A DNA stretch of 64,000 nucleotides from Metaphire vulgaris (GCA_018105865.1 CM030867.1:12784458-12848457); one strand, 5' to 3'; shown: positions 36,255 to 50,699, counted from the stretch's first letter. Program-made: numbers and translations. Notes: generated by a model not told the origin, from the sequence alone.

Positions 36255-36384
36255 AGTCTTCACCTGTCCTCTGACTGATCTCTGGAATGATGTGGAATGA
36301 ACTGGATCTTTTGCGGATGGATTTTGAACTTGAAGTACCATCGATTGATACCCTTGGGTATTAGAAGTGGTGCTATAGAAGTGC

Positions 36385-36446
<62 letters not shown>

Positions 36447-36450
36447 CACT
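36255..36450 (+). mobile_element. LINE 3' UTR with (AAT)n tail
   Basis: Matches the tail at 30925-31225 without the MITE insertion and ends in about 22 AAT units. A third copy with an (ATT)n tail is at 42190-42338. Confidence 0.8.
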
Positions 36451-37290
36451 TACATAAGGCATAGATTTCATTTACATTCTATGGTTCTTCTCATATTAAA
36501 GTCTATGGTTTTTCGTCCTTGGTAAAATGGCTGATTTATAAAATAAATGTCGATCGTTCGTAAATTGTCGAATCTTCGGTATTTCTGGTCTTTTAGAATT
36601 TATTTTCGCCAATTTAATTTAACCGTTGTCCGATTAATCGTTAATCCGCTTGTGTATAGTTCTATTTACGTATTTCCACGTATTTTTATATTTTACGCAC
36701 TCGCACACGCACACGTGTGTTCCACGTTTATTGTAAAGCACCCTTGACTTTGGCCCTTGCTATGTTACGGCGCTATATAAATTGTCATGAGCAATAACTA
36801 TAATTGCCATTTTTATGACTGATAAATTATTATGGTGCTATTTGCAATTGCTTAATTTGTTCATTCTTTCTTTCATTCAGTCTATCTTGCTGTTATGCTT
36901 TGCACTTTTAGCATTTTTGCTAATAACCATAATTTATGGCGTGGAAATATGTTTTATTCCACCCATGCCTGTTTTTTAAATGTTTTGTAGGAGGAATTTC
37001 GTACAAGCTATACGTTAGAGGCTTTGCTTATATGCAGCACTTTTGGTTTATTGTTGTGAAGGTTGCAATTATTAGTTCTGGTTATGTTTAGAATTCTGCT
37101 TATCAGATAGGCTACTGCAACGGTACTCAAACATTTTTGTAGGCAGTCCACATCCAGTCTTACATCGTCCGTACGGGACCACTAGTTACAAGGGAAGCCC
37201 TTATTCTTGTGACAACTACGGCACAGCAGGCAAATACGAGTAACTGCGGTTCGTCTTAATACACCGAAAATCTGGAACAAAGTTGGCTCA
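36451..37290. other. AT-rich spacer with a dispersed repeat
   Basis: 36740-36800 carries GCTATGTTACGGCGCTATAT followed by AAATTGTCATGAGCAATAA, a short repeat also seen at 9350 and (inverted) 59140. Around 37125 a hAT-like end motif, GTACTCAAACATTTTTGTAG, precedes the transposase remnant. Confidence 0.5.
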
Positions 37291-37293
37291 AAA

Positions 37294-37752
37294 GTGAGTT
37301 ATAACAACTTCACCGATTTCATGCTTCAAAATATCAGGTGCTTATGCAAATCAGCTGCTTCAGCCTGCAATAATGTTTGCTCAACATTTGCAAAAACTGA
37401 ACTCCCAACATCTGTCCAATCACCATCAGGCAAATTCAATGTATTCAGACATCCCATGATGTCAAGAAGAAATGCTAACTATGTAGTCTTTTCAATATCC
37501 TGATCAAAAATTCAAAACTTCAGTGGTGCTCTTTGTTTTTAGTGGTAGCGGTCGAGGAAACTCAGAAATATTTTCTTCCAGTTTCCAGAATCGTTCCGAA
37601 ACTCTCTCTTTGCTCAACTGTACGATGGCATCGTGAAGTAGTAAATCTTCAAATTCTGCAGACACATTTTCAAGGAATGAAATCAAAATATGATGCTTCA
37701 GCGCCGAATTGCATGGTAGAAAATTGACCAATTTCACAACAGTGACCATAAC
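37294..37752 (-). pseudogene. Broken hAT transposase (ZBED5/FAM200-like)
   Basis: The minus strand reads VVKLVNFLPCNSALKHHILI, FEDLLLHDAIVQLSKERVSE and RFWKLEENISEF, then in other frames DIMGCLNTLNLPDGDWTDVG and VEQTLLQAEAADLHKH. This is the conserved order of the hAT family that gave ZBED5, SCAND3 and FAM200 (KIVNFIR, ALLLHTEVRWLSRG, LADIMGHLNELN). Stops and shifts separate the parts, so it is inactive. Confidence 0.8.
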
Positions 37753-38571
37753 TAAATTTAACTCCTCATAAAGTTTCAGCTCAGAACTGTGCAGTTTTTA
37801 GTAATCTGCTACTGCATTACAGTCGTTTTAATACTGTATTTTTTAAAGCGACCTTTGACAGAGTCTGATCATAAAATGCGTGAAAACTGATTGATTTTAG
37901 GTGATGCCGGGGAAAGGCCAGTCTGGTTCTGAAGGGCTTAGGGGTTTCTGGTGTGTTTTGGTCAAAGTCTAAAAACCCATAGTAGAGTCGTCTGAAGGCC
38001 ATTTCAACGGGATCCGTGACCATTTTGTTCCCACCTTTTTTTATTGCTGATTCATATACCTTGGACTGTTAGAAGATTTTGCTCCTATGTACCCCTCAAA
38101 TTTGGGAGTGGGTGACTGCAAGAGTCCAAGATAGCGTTTTGTTAATGTGTGCACATTCTTAATATAAATTCACATTTGCGCAATTCTATGACGACATGTG
38201 TATTCAATGCGACAATGACTGACGCAGTTATTGCATTTTATGAAAAACAGACTTAATAATGCCCCAACCAATTAGTGGCCATTTCAGACCAAATGCTTGT
38301 TCGTTCGTATTATTATTATCATCACCAAAACTGACTTTCTTGCTTACTCTGGGTATCACCAAAAATAGGCGTGGCTGACCTCGGCTTGACCTAAATATGT
38401 TTAATTTGCATGTCGAAAGTTCCTAATGTTTTCGGTCACATTTCACTGATTTTATTGGAAATGAAATAATTTACATCTCAATTTCTTAATCACCAACAAT
38501 TATGAATTCAAGGTGAGGAACCACATTGAAAATATAGCACCTTGTAAACAGTTATTTGGCTGTTATTAAGA

Positions 38572-38977
38572 CGGGGATGGGCAAAGTGAGGCCCGCTGGC
38601 CACATGCGCCCTCGAAGCCCTTTTGTGCGGCCCCCGATATCGGGAGATACTACATTAATGTGCAGCCGTCTAAAACATAAAACGTTGAACAACACCTTAG
38701 TGGAAATTTAAGCATTGAAATTGGATTTTCACTTTGGCGCTTGATCATTAACTACTGCATAAATAATGCTTTTAATAATTATTATTAACTTTTCTTCGAC
38801 TTGACAGTTTTGGGTTTTTTAACAATTACTTACACTGCACAGTGTAATACGCTGTGTTAAAGTCGTTTTGGAAACTATTTAAAAATTTAATTCTAAATGC
38901 CGAAAAATATACGCGGTTCTCTGCTGTCATTGGAGACACTTTTGCGGCCCTCGGATAAAATTGTGTGCCCATCACTG
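38572..38977. mobile_element. hAT MITE, 406 bp
   Basis: Ends CGGGGATGGGCAAAGTGAGG and, reversed, CAGTGATGGGCACACAATTT. Flanks TATTAAGA and TATTACGA match at 7 of 8. Inside both ends lie GGCCC-rich segments (GAGGCCCGCTGG, TGCGGCCCTCGG). It has no coding capacity. Confidence 0.88.
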
Positions 38978-39066
38978 TATTACGAATTTTGGTGAACGAT
39001 TCACGATTTGGACTAATCGTTTTAGCCATGGTACGGTTGTACCATTTGATGGCCACAGTATGATCT

Positions 39067-39254
39067 GCAGTGGTGTCGTCAGGAATTTTGGGTGAGGGGG
39101 GCAAAAGGGGCTGGCGTGTCAGATTCCTTACCCCTACCCGACACACCCTCCACAAAAAACTTTCCGACCGGATTTGCGCGAATCTGATAGGTGGTCTTGG
39201 GTCAGGTTGGGGGTGCGGTTGTGCCCCTCCCACGTGACGACGCTAATGCAAGAT
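39067..39254. mobile_element. MITE of the GCATTAGCGTCG family, second copy
   Basis: Inverted relative to 31436-31620: begins GCAGTGGTGTCGTCAGGAAT and ends GACGACGCTAATGC. A third, partial copy at 39650-39800 begins CGGAGTCGCCTGGAATTTTG. GTTAGGAGTTAGGGTTAGGA near 39797 is a small telomere-like cluster. Confidence 0.75.
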
Positions 39255-40079
39255 ATTCGGCAGGACTTTCATTTAGTTGATGCCCCTCGTTCTCCTACAA
39301 TAAATGGTGTTAGTGTGTACTGTAGTATGAAATGGATGGAGTGCTCTATTTCATGCCCTGTAGGTCGAAATTGGGGTTGATGTTGTTTGTTATTCTTGCA
39401 AAGATTAAAGCAATGAAGATGGGACAAGAGGAAAATAATGGATTTTGGCAGAGAATGTCTTCAAATCGATTAGATTTTTGCATATCTAGGTGCTATACGC
39501 CCTCTATTCAACAGGCATTGGCTTCTCTCAGCGAATTAATTTTAAAACTTGTTTGTGATGTATATAAAACCTGTTGTATAATGAACCAGATATCATAATA
39601 CGCAGCCCTTCCCTCGATCGACCGACTATAGTCATTCCACAAGATATCAGCGGAGTCGCCTGGAATTTTGGGTTGGGGGGAGGGAAAGAGGCTGGCGTGT
39701 CAAATTCCTTACTCCAGCTCCACACACTCCTCCACATAAAACTTTCTCACCGGATTTGCGCCAATCTGATAGGTGGTCTGAGGTCAGATGGGGCATTTGG
39801 GTTAGGAGTTAGGGTTAGGAGTGACAGAGAATAGATTTCTGAAAGTCTATAGGCAGTGCGGAAACGGCTATCCGCAGTGCGTTGATGGCTATGACGCAGT
39901 TCTCCATTCTTTCGGAACGGTGTCAAACAGGGTTTCACTGTTATAATATTTTTTGTGGTCTATTAAACCTGTGATACAAGAAACCAGCTCTCTTAAGACC
40001 CTTCTTATCTCTCGATCGACTTTTCAGGCACATGACAGAATAGATATCTGAAAGACTTTGTATAATGTCGACCTAAATG

Positions 40080-40251
40080 CAGTGGCGGCTTCACCGGGGG
40101 GCAGGGGGCCGTGGCCCCCTATTGAGTGCCTGCCCCAGTTGGGACCCTATACTTAATGCTTCATACATTAAACAACAAATGGATGGCTCCTCATAATTAG
40201 AAGCTGCCACCCCAACGGCCCACCATTTGCCAAATCCTAGAGCCGCCACTG
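40080..40251 (+). mobile_element. hAT MITE of the CAGTGGCGGC family, copy 4
   Basis: 172 bases, ends CAGTGGCGGC and GCCGCCACTG, flanks CCTAAATG and CCTAAATA (7 of 8). The interior matches the family. Confidence 0.93.
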
Positions 40252-40259
40252 CCTAAATA

Positions 40260-41940
<1,681 letters not shown>

Positions 41941-42290
41941 GTGATAGGGGCCATCCACATAGTACGCATGCAGGCAAGTCATATCTTGAAACAACTCGAT
42001 CGTGTAGAGAAGTCATCGGACATTAAGCAAATTTTAGGCTCATATAATCTTAAACTTCTATAACACCACTTCGTAATGCACATGTCGACATGTTATTTAT
42101 CTAAATTGTCGGTCATTCGCCAATCATAATAATTTGACAAATTTAAAACATCCAATAGCGAATTTTTAAAATATTTACATCATAAGAGATTGACGTATCT
42201 CTGGAATGACCTGGTATTTTTCTGACGGATTTAAAGTACCATCGATTGATACCACCGACGGATATTAGAAATGGTGCTATAGAAGTTTAA

Positions 42291-42338
<48 letters not shown>

Positions 42339-42798
42339 TATCAGCTTAATTAACGGTTTTTTTCAACCTGTGGGCCGCGGCCCAAAGGTAGGTCCCGAGA
42401 GGCAGCTTTGTTGCACGCTGATTCTCAAAACACGATAAGAAAACAAGTATATAAAGTAAGTATGTAAGATCTCGTAAATCTATATAGCGCTGTGGGTATA
42501 GTACAGTAAAAGCTGCTTTTCTTATGCGCTTAATCTTTCTTGAAATAGCTATAGGCAAGGTGGGTTGTCGGCCGGGCAAAAGAAGGTCGTCAACGAGTTC
42601 CCTATACTTTTTGTCGCTTGTAGACTGTTACTATAAGTGGGTGGCCCCCTCGAAGGCAATACTGGTGCTCTTAGCGTTCTGTAAATTCTGACAAGTCTGC
42701 TAAGACGCCACGCCACAACTATCTCTCCCAATCCTTAGCAAAATAGGTTCTACTTAGATTTCTAAAAAGCTCAGCGACAACACTCTCTGTTAACCAAC
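41941..42798. other. Spacer upstream of PTPA
   Basis: Contains the third LINE tail with (ATT)n at 42190-42338 and a hAT-like end motif TTTTCAACCTGTGGGCCGCG at 42358. The last 60 bases before the PTPA start codon are presumably promoter or 5' UTR; no clear core element was seen. Confidence 0.5.
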
Positions 42799-44270
42799 AT
42801 GGCCGAAGATCGAGGTCTTGGAGTAATAATACACGAGGTGAAGAGAATTAATAGACTTTAATAATATTAGTAAATCTAAGAGGGAACCAGGAAGACCCTG
42901 TCAATCGACGAATTTATGTAGCGTCTTTAATTCAAGAGGTGCATTTATTTAGCGCCTTAATACTTGATGCGCAGATAAATCTGTCGACGGTCACTGACGT
43001 CCGTCGTTGAGAATCTTTAATAAGTGTATTTTAGCTTGATGTTATTTATATACAAGAAAGTGTCTATTTTGCGGGCTGCCCGCAAAATAATTAAACCGCC
43101 GATTGGTCTGGTGTCACCCGGGGGAATCCCATCCTCTGGAACTCGCTGCCGGACATGGTGACCAACGCGACTAATCTTGCATTGTTGTTTTAGCAGTTAT
43201 ACAGTATATTATGGCAGTTTGTATATTATATACTACTAAGATTTGCACATGTAGATTTAAAGACAAGAGGACAAGGAGGCCTACTAGAGGACACACAGGG
43301 CCTAACCACTTTAAACCTTGTTATTATTTATTTATGTTATGGTTTATTGGATTGAATGTGAAGTGTAATTATGATTTTAGAAACTCAAGTCAAGGCCATC
43401 AATTTGGAAAGTCATGTTTTTGTGAAACCAAAGAAAGAAACCCACCTGCCTGAGGATATCGGCAAAAATGGGAAAAATCAGAGGTAATAAGAAATTACGA
43501 ATATGATATGACTTTTTGTGTTTTAATGAGAGTATTTTAGTCCTAATTGATTTTGATAAGAGATTAATGTTTTCTAATTGCTCTGAAAGGGTGGGTGGAT
43601 GGTTGGATGGATGGATGGATGGAACGATGGATAGATGGATATAGCAGGTTCTCACCATGTTTATACTGAACTGTAATAAAACTACATTGAACATTTTGAA
43701 CCAAGGGTGTGGCGGCTTCACGATCCAATCTTTGAAACCGCTAACTGTGGCTCACCTTAAGTCTGGCAATTTTACGAAAGCCTCAATAGATGATCGATCT
43801 CAGTCTCACGATAAACATGCAAACTCCTTTATCTGCTTTGAAGCATGAAATGTGCTTCAAGAGGCCTATTGCTGCTGCAGCAGTGTCTGCACTGAAAATG
43901 GCATATGATTGGGCCATTTGCTGTGAGCTAAAATTAGTATTACTGGTAGTCCTTGAAACTGTCAGTTAACTTCTTTAAATATGAAATATGTAGACTTCAA
44001 TTTGAAATGACTGGTAGAGGTTTTGATTTTAGGCTTATCTAGATTTACTTGGCTTCATCTCTGCCACGAATGGTGCAGTTAAAAACAAGAAGCTGAGATA
44101 AAACTGCCATCTGTCAAAATTAAGTCTTTGTTGCTTTTTCTCTTGGATAGTTTAAATCTTATTCTCAGTGCTTTTTCTTTGAATGTTATCTGTGAATGTG
44201 TGTTTAGTTATGACCAGTTGTTGAAGAGACTTTGTATTGATGTATCTGTTTTAGAGTTGTTTACAATGGT

Positions 44271-44328
<58 letters not shown>

Positions 44329-47133
44329 AATATGTGAACTGTTAGACTAAATGAGAGATGCTGTGATTTGGTGTGGCATTTAAAAGCTGCAACCAAGTGA
44401 ACAGAGAAGGTGTTTTTAATTATGTCGTCTTATTCGTTTATACTTGGTCTTGAGTGATGATGTAATTATGATGTGACTGTTTAGGGGACGGAAAATCTGA
44501 TTCTCCTTCAGACACTCGACAAATATGTAGATGAAATTCCTCCTCTCGAGCAGCCACAGAGATTTGGAAACAAAGCATTCAGAGATTGGTCTGGTCGGCT
44601 GCAACAGGTTAGTTATGATTAAGGGGGTGTGGGGAGTGTATAAACAGTGACTTGTAATGGCTAAATTCAGTAAAATCAGAATGTCATTCTTTGCTAAAAT
44701 GCTTGATTGCTAGTATGCATATTGTACATTGTTTTTTGTGGTTTTGGGCATTTTAAAAGTAAACAGCTGCTTGTTTAAGCTTCAGTTGTAATGACTTTGT
44801 AAGAAGCGATGCAAGTTTCTTGGCTAAACAAGTAGTCTATCATCTTTTGCCTGTGGATAGTTTGTGATTTTATTTATTTGAACTGTCAACAGTTTTTGAT
44901 GGATATTTTTCAGAATGCTGAGAGTCTATTGAATGAAGTTTTTGAAGACAAATTTCACAAAGCAGCTCCAGAAATTTCTGTTTATCTTGTTGAGGGGTTT
45001 GGAAATTCAACACAAATTGATTATGGAACAGGTATCTGGCTCTGTTTTTGTATTCGATACAGTCTGTCATGTAATTCTAGAAAAGCACGAGTACCGGTAC
45101 TGATATTTAAAAATTTTGAAAATTGCTGTTTTTGTGTTGGAACCCTGTCTGTTTCTGGTGTTATTATTGTTATCATAGATGAGGAGGCTATAATTATGTA
45201 GTTAGACGATGCTGTATGTATTTAGGCCACGAGATGTCTTTCGTTGCGTTCCTCTGGTGTCTCTTCAAGATCGGAGCTTGTACATCAGACGAATATTGTG
45301 CCATCGTGTTGAAGGTCTTTGCCAGGTGAAGACTGATTTCATTTTCTATCTCTCATTCAGTTCTGCTTTCAAAAGGTTTTCGCTAATGTTTATGGCATAA
45401 AGTTTCTTAGAAATATATATATATTAGTTAATATATATTACTAACTTAGAAATATCTGTTTTGATTAAAGATATGTTAATTCACCTGCTTGAAGTTGCAT
45501 AACTGATTCTTTTGAAGATGCCAAAGTTAAGCAATATTGAGCACAGCAGATACTTGGATGGGTGACCACTGACCATCCTGGGATTGAGTCTTGGTGCCGG
45601 TGGCCAACCAAGTCGTTCTTAGCTTAAGAATAGTTAAATCGGTAACAGCGTTAAGCTGCAAAGGTAAAGCATGGGTCTGGAGAAAGCAATGCAAAGTACT
45701 CTGTAGATTAATGTCGTAAGCCATCTGCATCACTGCTTGCCCGGTGCGTGGAGAGTTCAGTGCCAGACCATACACATTCCAGTGTGGCACTAACTTTGCC
45801 TTAGGAAGTATCTGGTACATCTGTCTTAAATATACATTCATATCAATAACTTTGTACATTTGTATATCTGTTCTTATGTTTTTCCCAGGAGCAGCATCTT
45901 ATTTTCCCAGGTCCATTGATTTGCTTTTTCCCAGGTATATCGAGCTGATGCGTAAAGTTCAGGTGACGTACAAACTGGAGCCTGCTGGCAGTCAAGGAGT
46001 TTGGAATCTTGATGATTATCAGTTCGTTCCCTTTATTTGGGGAAGTTCTCAGCTTCTAGGTAAGCCAGATTCTTTGTTCCTGGTTCTTATTTGCGTTTTT
46101 CTAATTATATTCATACAACAGTAATTTTACTGCACGTTAATTCCAAATTGTGCTGTTGGAACTTTTAGATCATCCTCGTCTGAAGCCAAATCTTTTCTTG
46201 ATCAGGAAATATGTGGTTCCTTTTCAAAAGATTACATGTTCTTAGGCTGTAATCAGTATGTTCACAAGGTATTATGCTGCAAGCTTTGATATCTAAAATA
46301 GTATTTCTTCCTTTGTCATTGTCTAGGCTTGCACAATTAAACAATTTGTTACATTTGTAATTTGAATTTGAATATAGTTCAAATATTTTTATATATAAAA
46401 GTTTAATATAGTTTAAATTTAATATTAATGAATTTATGTTTAAGGAAGAAATATTCGACTTTCATAAATACTGGTTTCTGATACCTTTTTACACTTTCAA
46501 AGCTGTTTTGAAGATGACAGAACATTTGTCTGTGCAGGTGAAGACAGGACCGTTTGCAAAACATTGTAACCAACTGTGGAATATTAGTGGAGTCCCAACA
46601 TGGAGCAAAGTTAATGCCGGTCTCGTCAAAATGTACAAAGCAGAGGTCAGTAATGCCGAAGAGTGGAACCTATCTGAGCATTTTGCTGCCTCAGACAGAA
46701 GTTTACGTATCCTGGAAATTAGCGGACAATTGCTTCTTGTGTCGATGCTTTTTCTAACTTATATTTTGCTGCTTCACTAAGCAGAAACTAATTTCTCAAA
46801 TGCTGTTTGTCGTATTTTGGGATCAGACGGTGGTCTTGTGCACTGGTGAGTGTGAACTAATGTACTGATTAATAGACAATTGAAGGGTGCTATTAATGAT
46901 TAGAAATCCATTATTTGAAAGACCCAATTAAATGCTACAATATCTTGAGACCATCCATGATCTGAACTCTTGAACAGAGCATGGTAAGATTTTCTTTATG
47001 CTCTGTGTTTCAGTAGAATTTTGTTACAGTTTTGTAGTTGATGTGATTTGTGTTGTAGGTTCTTGCAAAGTTTCCTATAATTCAGCATTTTCTTTTTGGG
47101 TCATTGTTGCGGATAAACCCTTCGAGTGGCTGA
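42799..47133 (+). CDS. PTPA: PTPA, PP2A phosphatase activator (peptidyl-prolyl isomerase), with frame breaks
   Basis: PTPA binds the catalytic subunit of protein phosphatase 2A and, with ATP, helps load its active-site metals. Exons: 42799-42814 (MAEDR), 43381-43483, 44033-44097, 44485-44607, 44914-45031, 45226-45325, 45935-46059, 46169-46268, 46538-46645, 47059-47133. Hallmarks: [85 protein letters not shown], then a stop. Length would be about 310 aa, as in the family. Defects: exon 2 shifts frame in the A run at 43463-43467; exon 8 is 100 nt where 101 are needed (shift near 46187); exon 3 ends KNKKLR at CTGAG/AT instead of a GT donor. About ten residues between exons 3 and 4 were not found. 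All other splice sites and phases are intact. Exon 1 is assigned by phase and its donor GTCTTG is weak. Confidence 0.88.
43063..43092. repeat. Short perfect hairpin in PTPA intron 1
   Basis: TATTTTGCGGGC and GCCCGCAAAATA are complementary around a single T. No further context is known. Confidence 0.8.
43588..43640. repeat. GGAT tandem repeat in PTPA intron 2
   Basis: About ten imperfect units of GGAT/GGTT, 105 bases after the exon 2 donor. Confidence 0.85.
44272..44328. repeat. CA microsatellite in PTPA intron 3
   Basis: About 27 CA units. It gives spurious threonine/histidine and cysteine/valine frames. Confidence 0.95.
45513..45605 (+). ncRNA. 5S rRNA-derived sequence (pseudogene or SINE3 head) in PTPA intron 6
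   Basis: GATGCCAAAGTTAAGCAA (box A region) is followed at the right distance by CAGCAGATACTTGGATGGGT and GACC (intermediate element and box C) and TGGGATTGAGTCTTGGTGCC (3' end). These are the internal promoter parts of 5S rRNA in order. Diverged bases and an inserted TGACCATC show it is not a working rRNA gene. It may head a 5S-derived SINE extending to about 45760; no tail was proved. Confidence 0.75.
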
Positions 47134-47520
47134 ACGACGTTACCACCTGACTGTGTTTGTATTGTCATTGTTTTTCGTCTTTTTGTTTCAATTGATTGAA
47201 AGTCCTTTTCATTTTGAATGTTTACCCTGTGCAGTATTATCTAAGTGAGAGATAATTTGTCCATTTAGTTTCTGGATGGAAACCATATTAGTGCAGATTG
47301 ATTACTTGTTAGTGTTGACAAGTCAATGGACGTTCTTAGTGTTGGGAATTGTCATCTGACGAATTTCTGAATCTCTCGTCAGGTGTGCTCCGCGACTTTA
47401 AAGGATTGGGTGAATTGTTTGATGCAACTCCTAATTGTTATTCCAATATTTTATTTGTTTTTTTACAGTAATTGCATTGTTTGGACTAATGTTATGAAAT
47501 GATAAATAAACACAGTGCAG
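47134..47520 (+). terminator. PTPA 3' UTR and poly(A) signal
   Basis: AATAAA at 47505-47510 is a good poly(A) signal 370 bases after the stop. No competing exon was seen in between. Confidence 0.6.
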
Positions 47521-48888
47521 TATATAACACCTATTGAATAGAGCTCTAGAACGGATCAATATGAGACGGATCAATATGAGAAAAACAGTGAGAGACTGAG
47601 GAAGGCTAGTTGAGAGTGTCGTGCATTGGCCTCTGACGAATCCTGTTTAGATGAGACTGTTAGTATTCTTTATCATGCATTGTACAGACAGAATAATCTT
47701 GTAGTTACTTGATCTTTATTAAGCATTATACATGCATCTTAGATTGAACTTTCAGCAAAAGAATGGCTTACAATTGCAAACACCAAGATGAGTGTCTCAA
47801 CTCAAATAATTTGTTATGTGTGGCTATTTTGTATTTCTGTGGAAGTTCTTACTTATTGAATTAATTACTGGTTAAGGTTTCATTGCATTGAGTTGTATAG
47901 AGCATAGACTTTAATATCACAAGACAGAGTCTATGGTATCAGAAAATGAAGCCAGATTTCTGCCATTTTACTAGATTTTAGTACAATCATACAATGCTGT
48001 CATCATAGATTTATTATAATAGATATTAAAGTCTAATGCTGTCGTGTGTTTCAAACAAATATATAAGCTGTAGATATATATAGACAATAGTTACCATGAC
48101 AACATTGTACCAAAATGGTGGATTTTTGGCTTCAACTTTGGTCTGACTTTTTGCCATAGATAGACGGCATCTAGTGATGATAATAAATCTATGGTGTAGA
48201 GGTCACTAGAAGAAGGGCTTCCGGTTTCCGACTTTTGCGAGCTGTTATGGACGTTTATATTTTTTGTTAATTAAATCTTTAAAAAATCACCGTTTGCGTT
48301 TGACATCCTTCGTCAACAGCCGTTCGTTTATAAGAAATAGGTGCCTTAAAGTGGACTGAACCCTGGAATTTTAGATATTTTCATGTGGAGGTGAGATTTT
48401 GGAGAGAATCTAATTAAGGCTTTGACACGAGTTGTCTTTCTCTGGCGAACGAGTCCAGTGTTTCTTAGGAAAATACGAAGAAATATGTCGAGTTATTTTA
48501 AAAGGAGGGTTGCTGTCAGCCGATGAATACATATTATGCTGTTGGAAGAGCGTATGTTACCGTATTTTGAAGATTTCTGAATTTCTTGCGACAGTGGTGA
48601 AATTTACTTTCTGTGTTCCTATGGTGTTTTTCGCTGGAAATTTTTATCAGACGATTATCATTGTGTGATGTCAGAGTTTTATTAAATCAATTGTATCTTG
48701 TCTCCCAGTATAGCTTTTTATAATGACTCCCATATAATAATAACTCCCCTCATTATTATACATTAATTTCTTCTTGAATTACTTAGTCCCTGAGAAATAA
48801 AGTAATTCATTCTGGAGGTATTTAGATATATATTTTTAATATGAGTCTTTTTGGCCCTTAACAAATGTAAAGAAAGATTACCTACTTG
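47521..48888. other. Spacer between PTPA and the TPR-like exons
   Basis: AT-rich; nothing coding is supported. The open frame at 48432-48668 has no recognisable homology and is probably chance. Confidence 0.5.
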
Positions 48889-49055
48889 CAGTGGCGGCTC
48901 CACCAGGGGCAGGGGCCCGTGCCCCTATTGAGAGCCTGGCCCCCAGTTGGGACCCTATACTTAATGCTACATACATTAAACAACAAATGGTTGGCCCCCA
49001 TGATTAGAAGTTGCCCCCAACGGCCCCCACTTGCCAAATCCTAGAGCCGCCACTG
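48889..49055 (+). mobile_element. hAT MITE of the CAGTGGCGGC family, copy 5
   Basis: 167 bases with ends CAGTGGCGGC and GCCGCCACTG and a perfect 8-bp duplication CCTACTTG (48881-48888, 49056-49063). Confidence 0.95.
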
Positions 49056-49311
49056 CCTACTTGTATTTTGCTTATAGGTATCAGTTTTATTGAGAATAGT
49101 CTGTGAAGAGAGTATCTTTACATTGTTGCATTAAAAAACAAGTAAAAGACTCAATGCTTTGAATTTGCAGGAGTTGCCATCGATATGAGTCTTGCCAGAG
49201 ACCAGAGTCTTACTGTAGTCATCACTGGAAAAAGGAAAGTGTCCTTATGGCGCAAACTGATAACAGAGAAGTTACAAACTCAGGTGAACTGCTTAGACAG
49301 AAATGCAGCAT

Positions 49312-49343
49312 TAGGGTTAGGGTTAACCCTAACCCTAACTTCT
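49312..49343. repeat. Head-to-head telomeric palindrome
   Basis: TTAGGGTTAGGGTTAACCCT followed by AACCCTAA: two and a half TTAGGG units meeting their reverse complement. It lies in the first intron of the TPR-like exons. Confidence 0.9.
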
Positions 49344-50644
49344 GTTCCATAGAAGGATAGAAGGTCATAGACTCCTTACATCAAGACAAATAAAAATTGT
49401 TGACAGGCTGACATTTTAACGTAATTTGTGATGGTCCACCTTTGCTTGTTGCTTTCTGTAGAAAGAGTCATTTGAAATCCAGAAAATCCACAGTGCTTGG
49501 GTGTTTGGAGGAGGGCAAGAGTTTTCTGTAGTTGGGTGTAAGTTGGAGTGTTGACCTGCAGTTCCATCCATCTTTTTCACCTGACATATCCACCCTAGAC
49601 TCTCACCTGGATATCCTGTATTTGACTTGGATCTTGAATGACTTTGATTAGGTGTCTCTGGCATCATAGAAGTTTTGGATTAGATTAGATCGCTCCAAGT
49701 GGCAGTTGATGTGTTGGCTGATGGTGTATTTGTACATTTTGATGAACTGGGGTGGGGTGGGTGTGTGTTTGTATGAAGTTCAGAAGTGTAAACATGCATT
49801 TGTCACTGTGAAATTTGAAGAGTTACTTAACGTTTCAAGTTTGTAAACTTTTGCTATTGCATTCTATTTATTGTGCTTGAGCTGTTATTGTTTTTTAGAT
49901 CTACGGTCAATATTTAGCGACTCTGAGTCTTCTTCAACATGAGAGAGAAGAAAATGACCGCTTCAATGATTGTATTGATAATATTCTTAAGGTGCTTAAT
50001 GTCTCATATGCAGTTTGAGTATTTCATCGATTTGGTTCATACACTCTGTTTTTTTTCTCTGAATTAATTTGAATTTTGAAGGTTGTTGTCTAGAGATCTT
50101 TCTGTGTTGATGAGTATTTCCAGTGTCTATAGTTCTGATGCAGTTACAGTTTGATTGCAGGAGTTTGAAGAGAAAGCTCCTGTGATTAAGAAGCAGAAGG
50201 CTGACTACGAGGAGGCTGTGAATATTATTGAACAATGTACCCAGCAACTGACCGCTGCGTTGAAGGTATGCGCTTCCACACTGTGTGATGCTCAGCCATT
50301 GCAGCATTTATTTGCTAGTTAAGACTCGTTCCATTTTATAGATAGAACTTTGTATGATAGTTTTTGTATTACTTTATCATTAATGATGCAGAAAGACCAG
50401 TGGCATGTTGTATGTGGGGGATTATGTTTTCCAAGTTGTAATAGTGGCTTGCTGTTGTTCAAGAAATTGTCAGCGAAGCCATTTTCTTTTTGGCCAGGAT
50501 ACACTCATGAAGCTAATTCTGAGGCCAGGTTAAGTGACATTATTAAGCAGCTTAGCCATAGAAATTATAGCTTTTAAAAATTCATGTCTGTATGAAGTCT
50601 AATTGGGTTTTGTTAGCTCCTTGGCAGTCGTAGTATGCTGTGCT

Positions 50645-50646
<2 letters not shown>

Positions 50647-50699
<53 letters not shown>
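50647..50699. repeat. GT microsatellite
   Basis: About 25 GT units in the intron before the last TPR-like exon. Confidence 0.95.

Noticed and set aside
36252..36449. Poly-isoleucine open frame
   Set aside because: Read-through of the AAT tail of a LINE.
46436..46780. Reading PTPA exon 9 through its donor into [11 protein letters not shown]
   Set aside because: The expected C-terminus [11 protein letters not shown] is found at 47059 after a clear acceptor, so the extension is intron.
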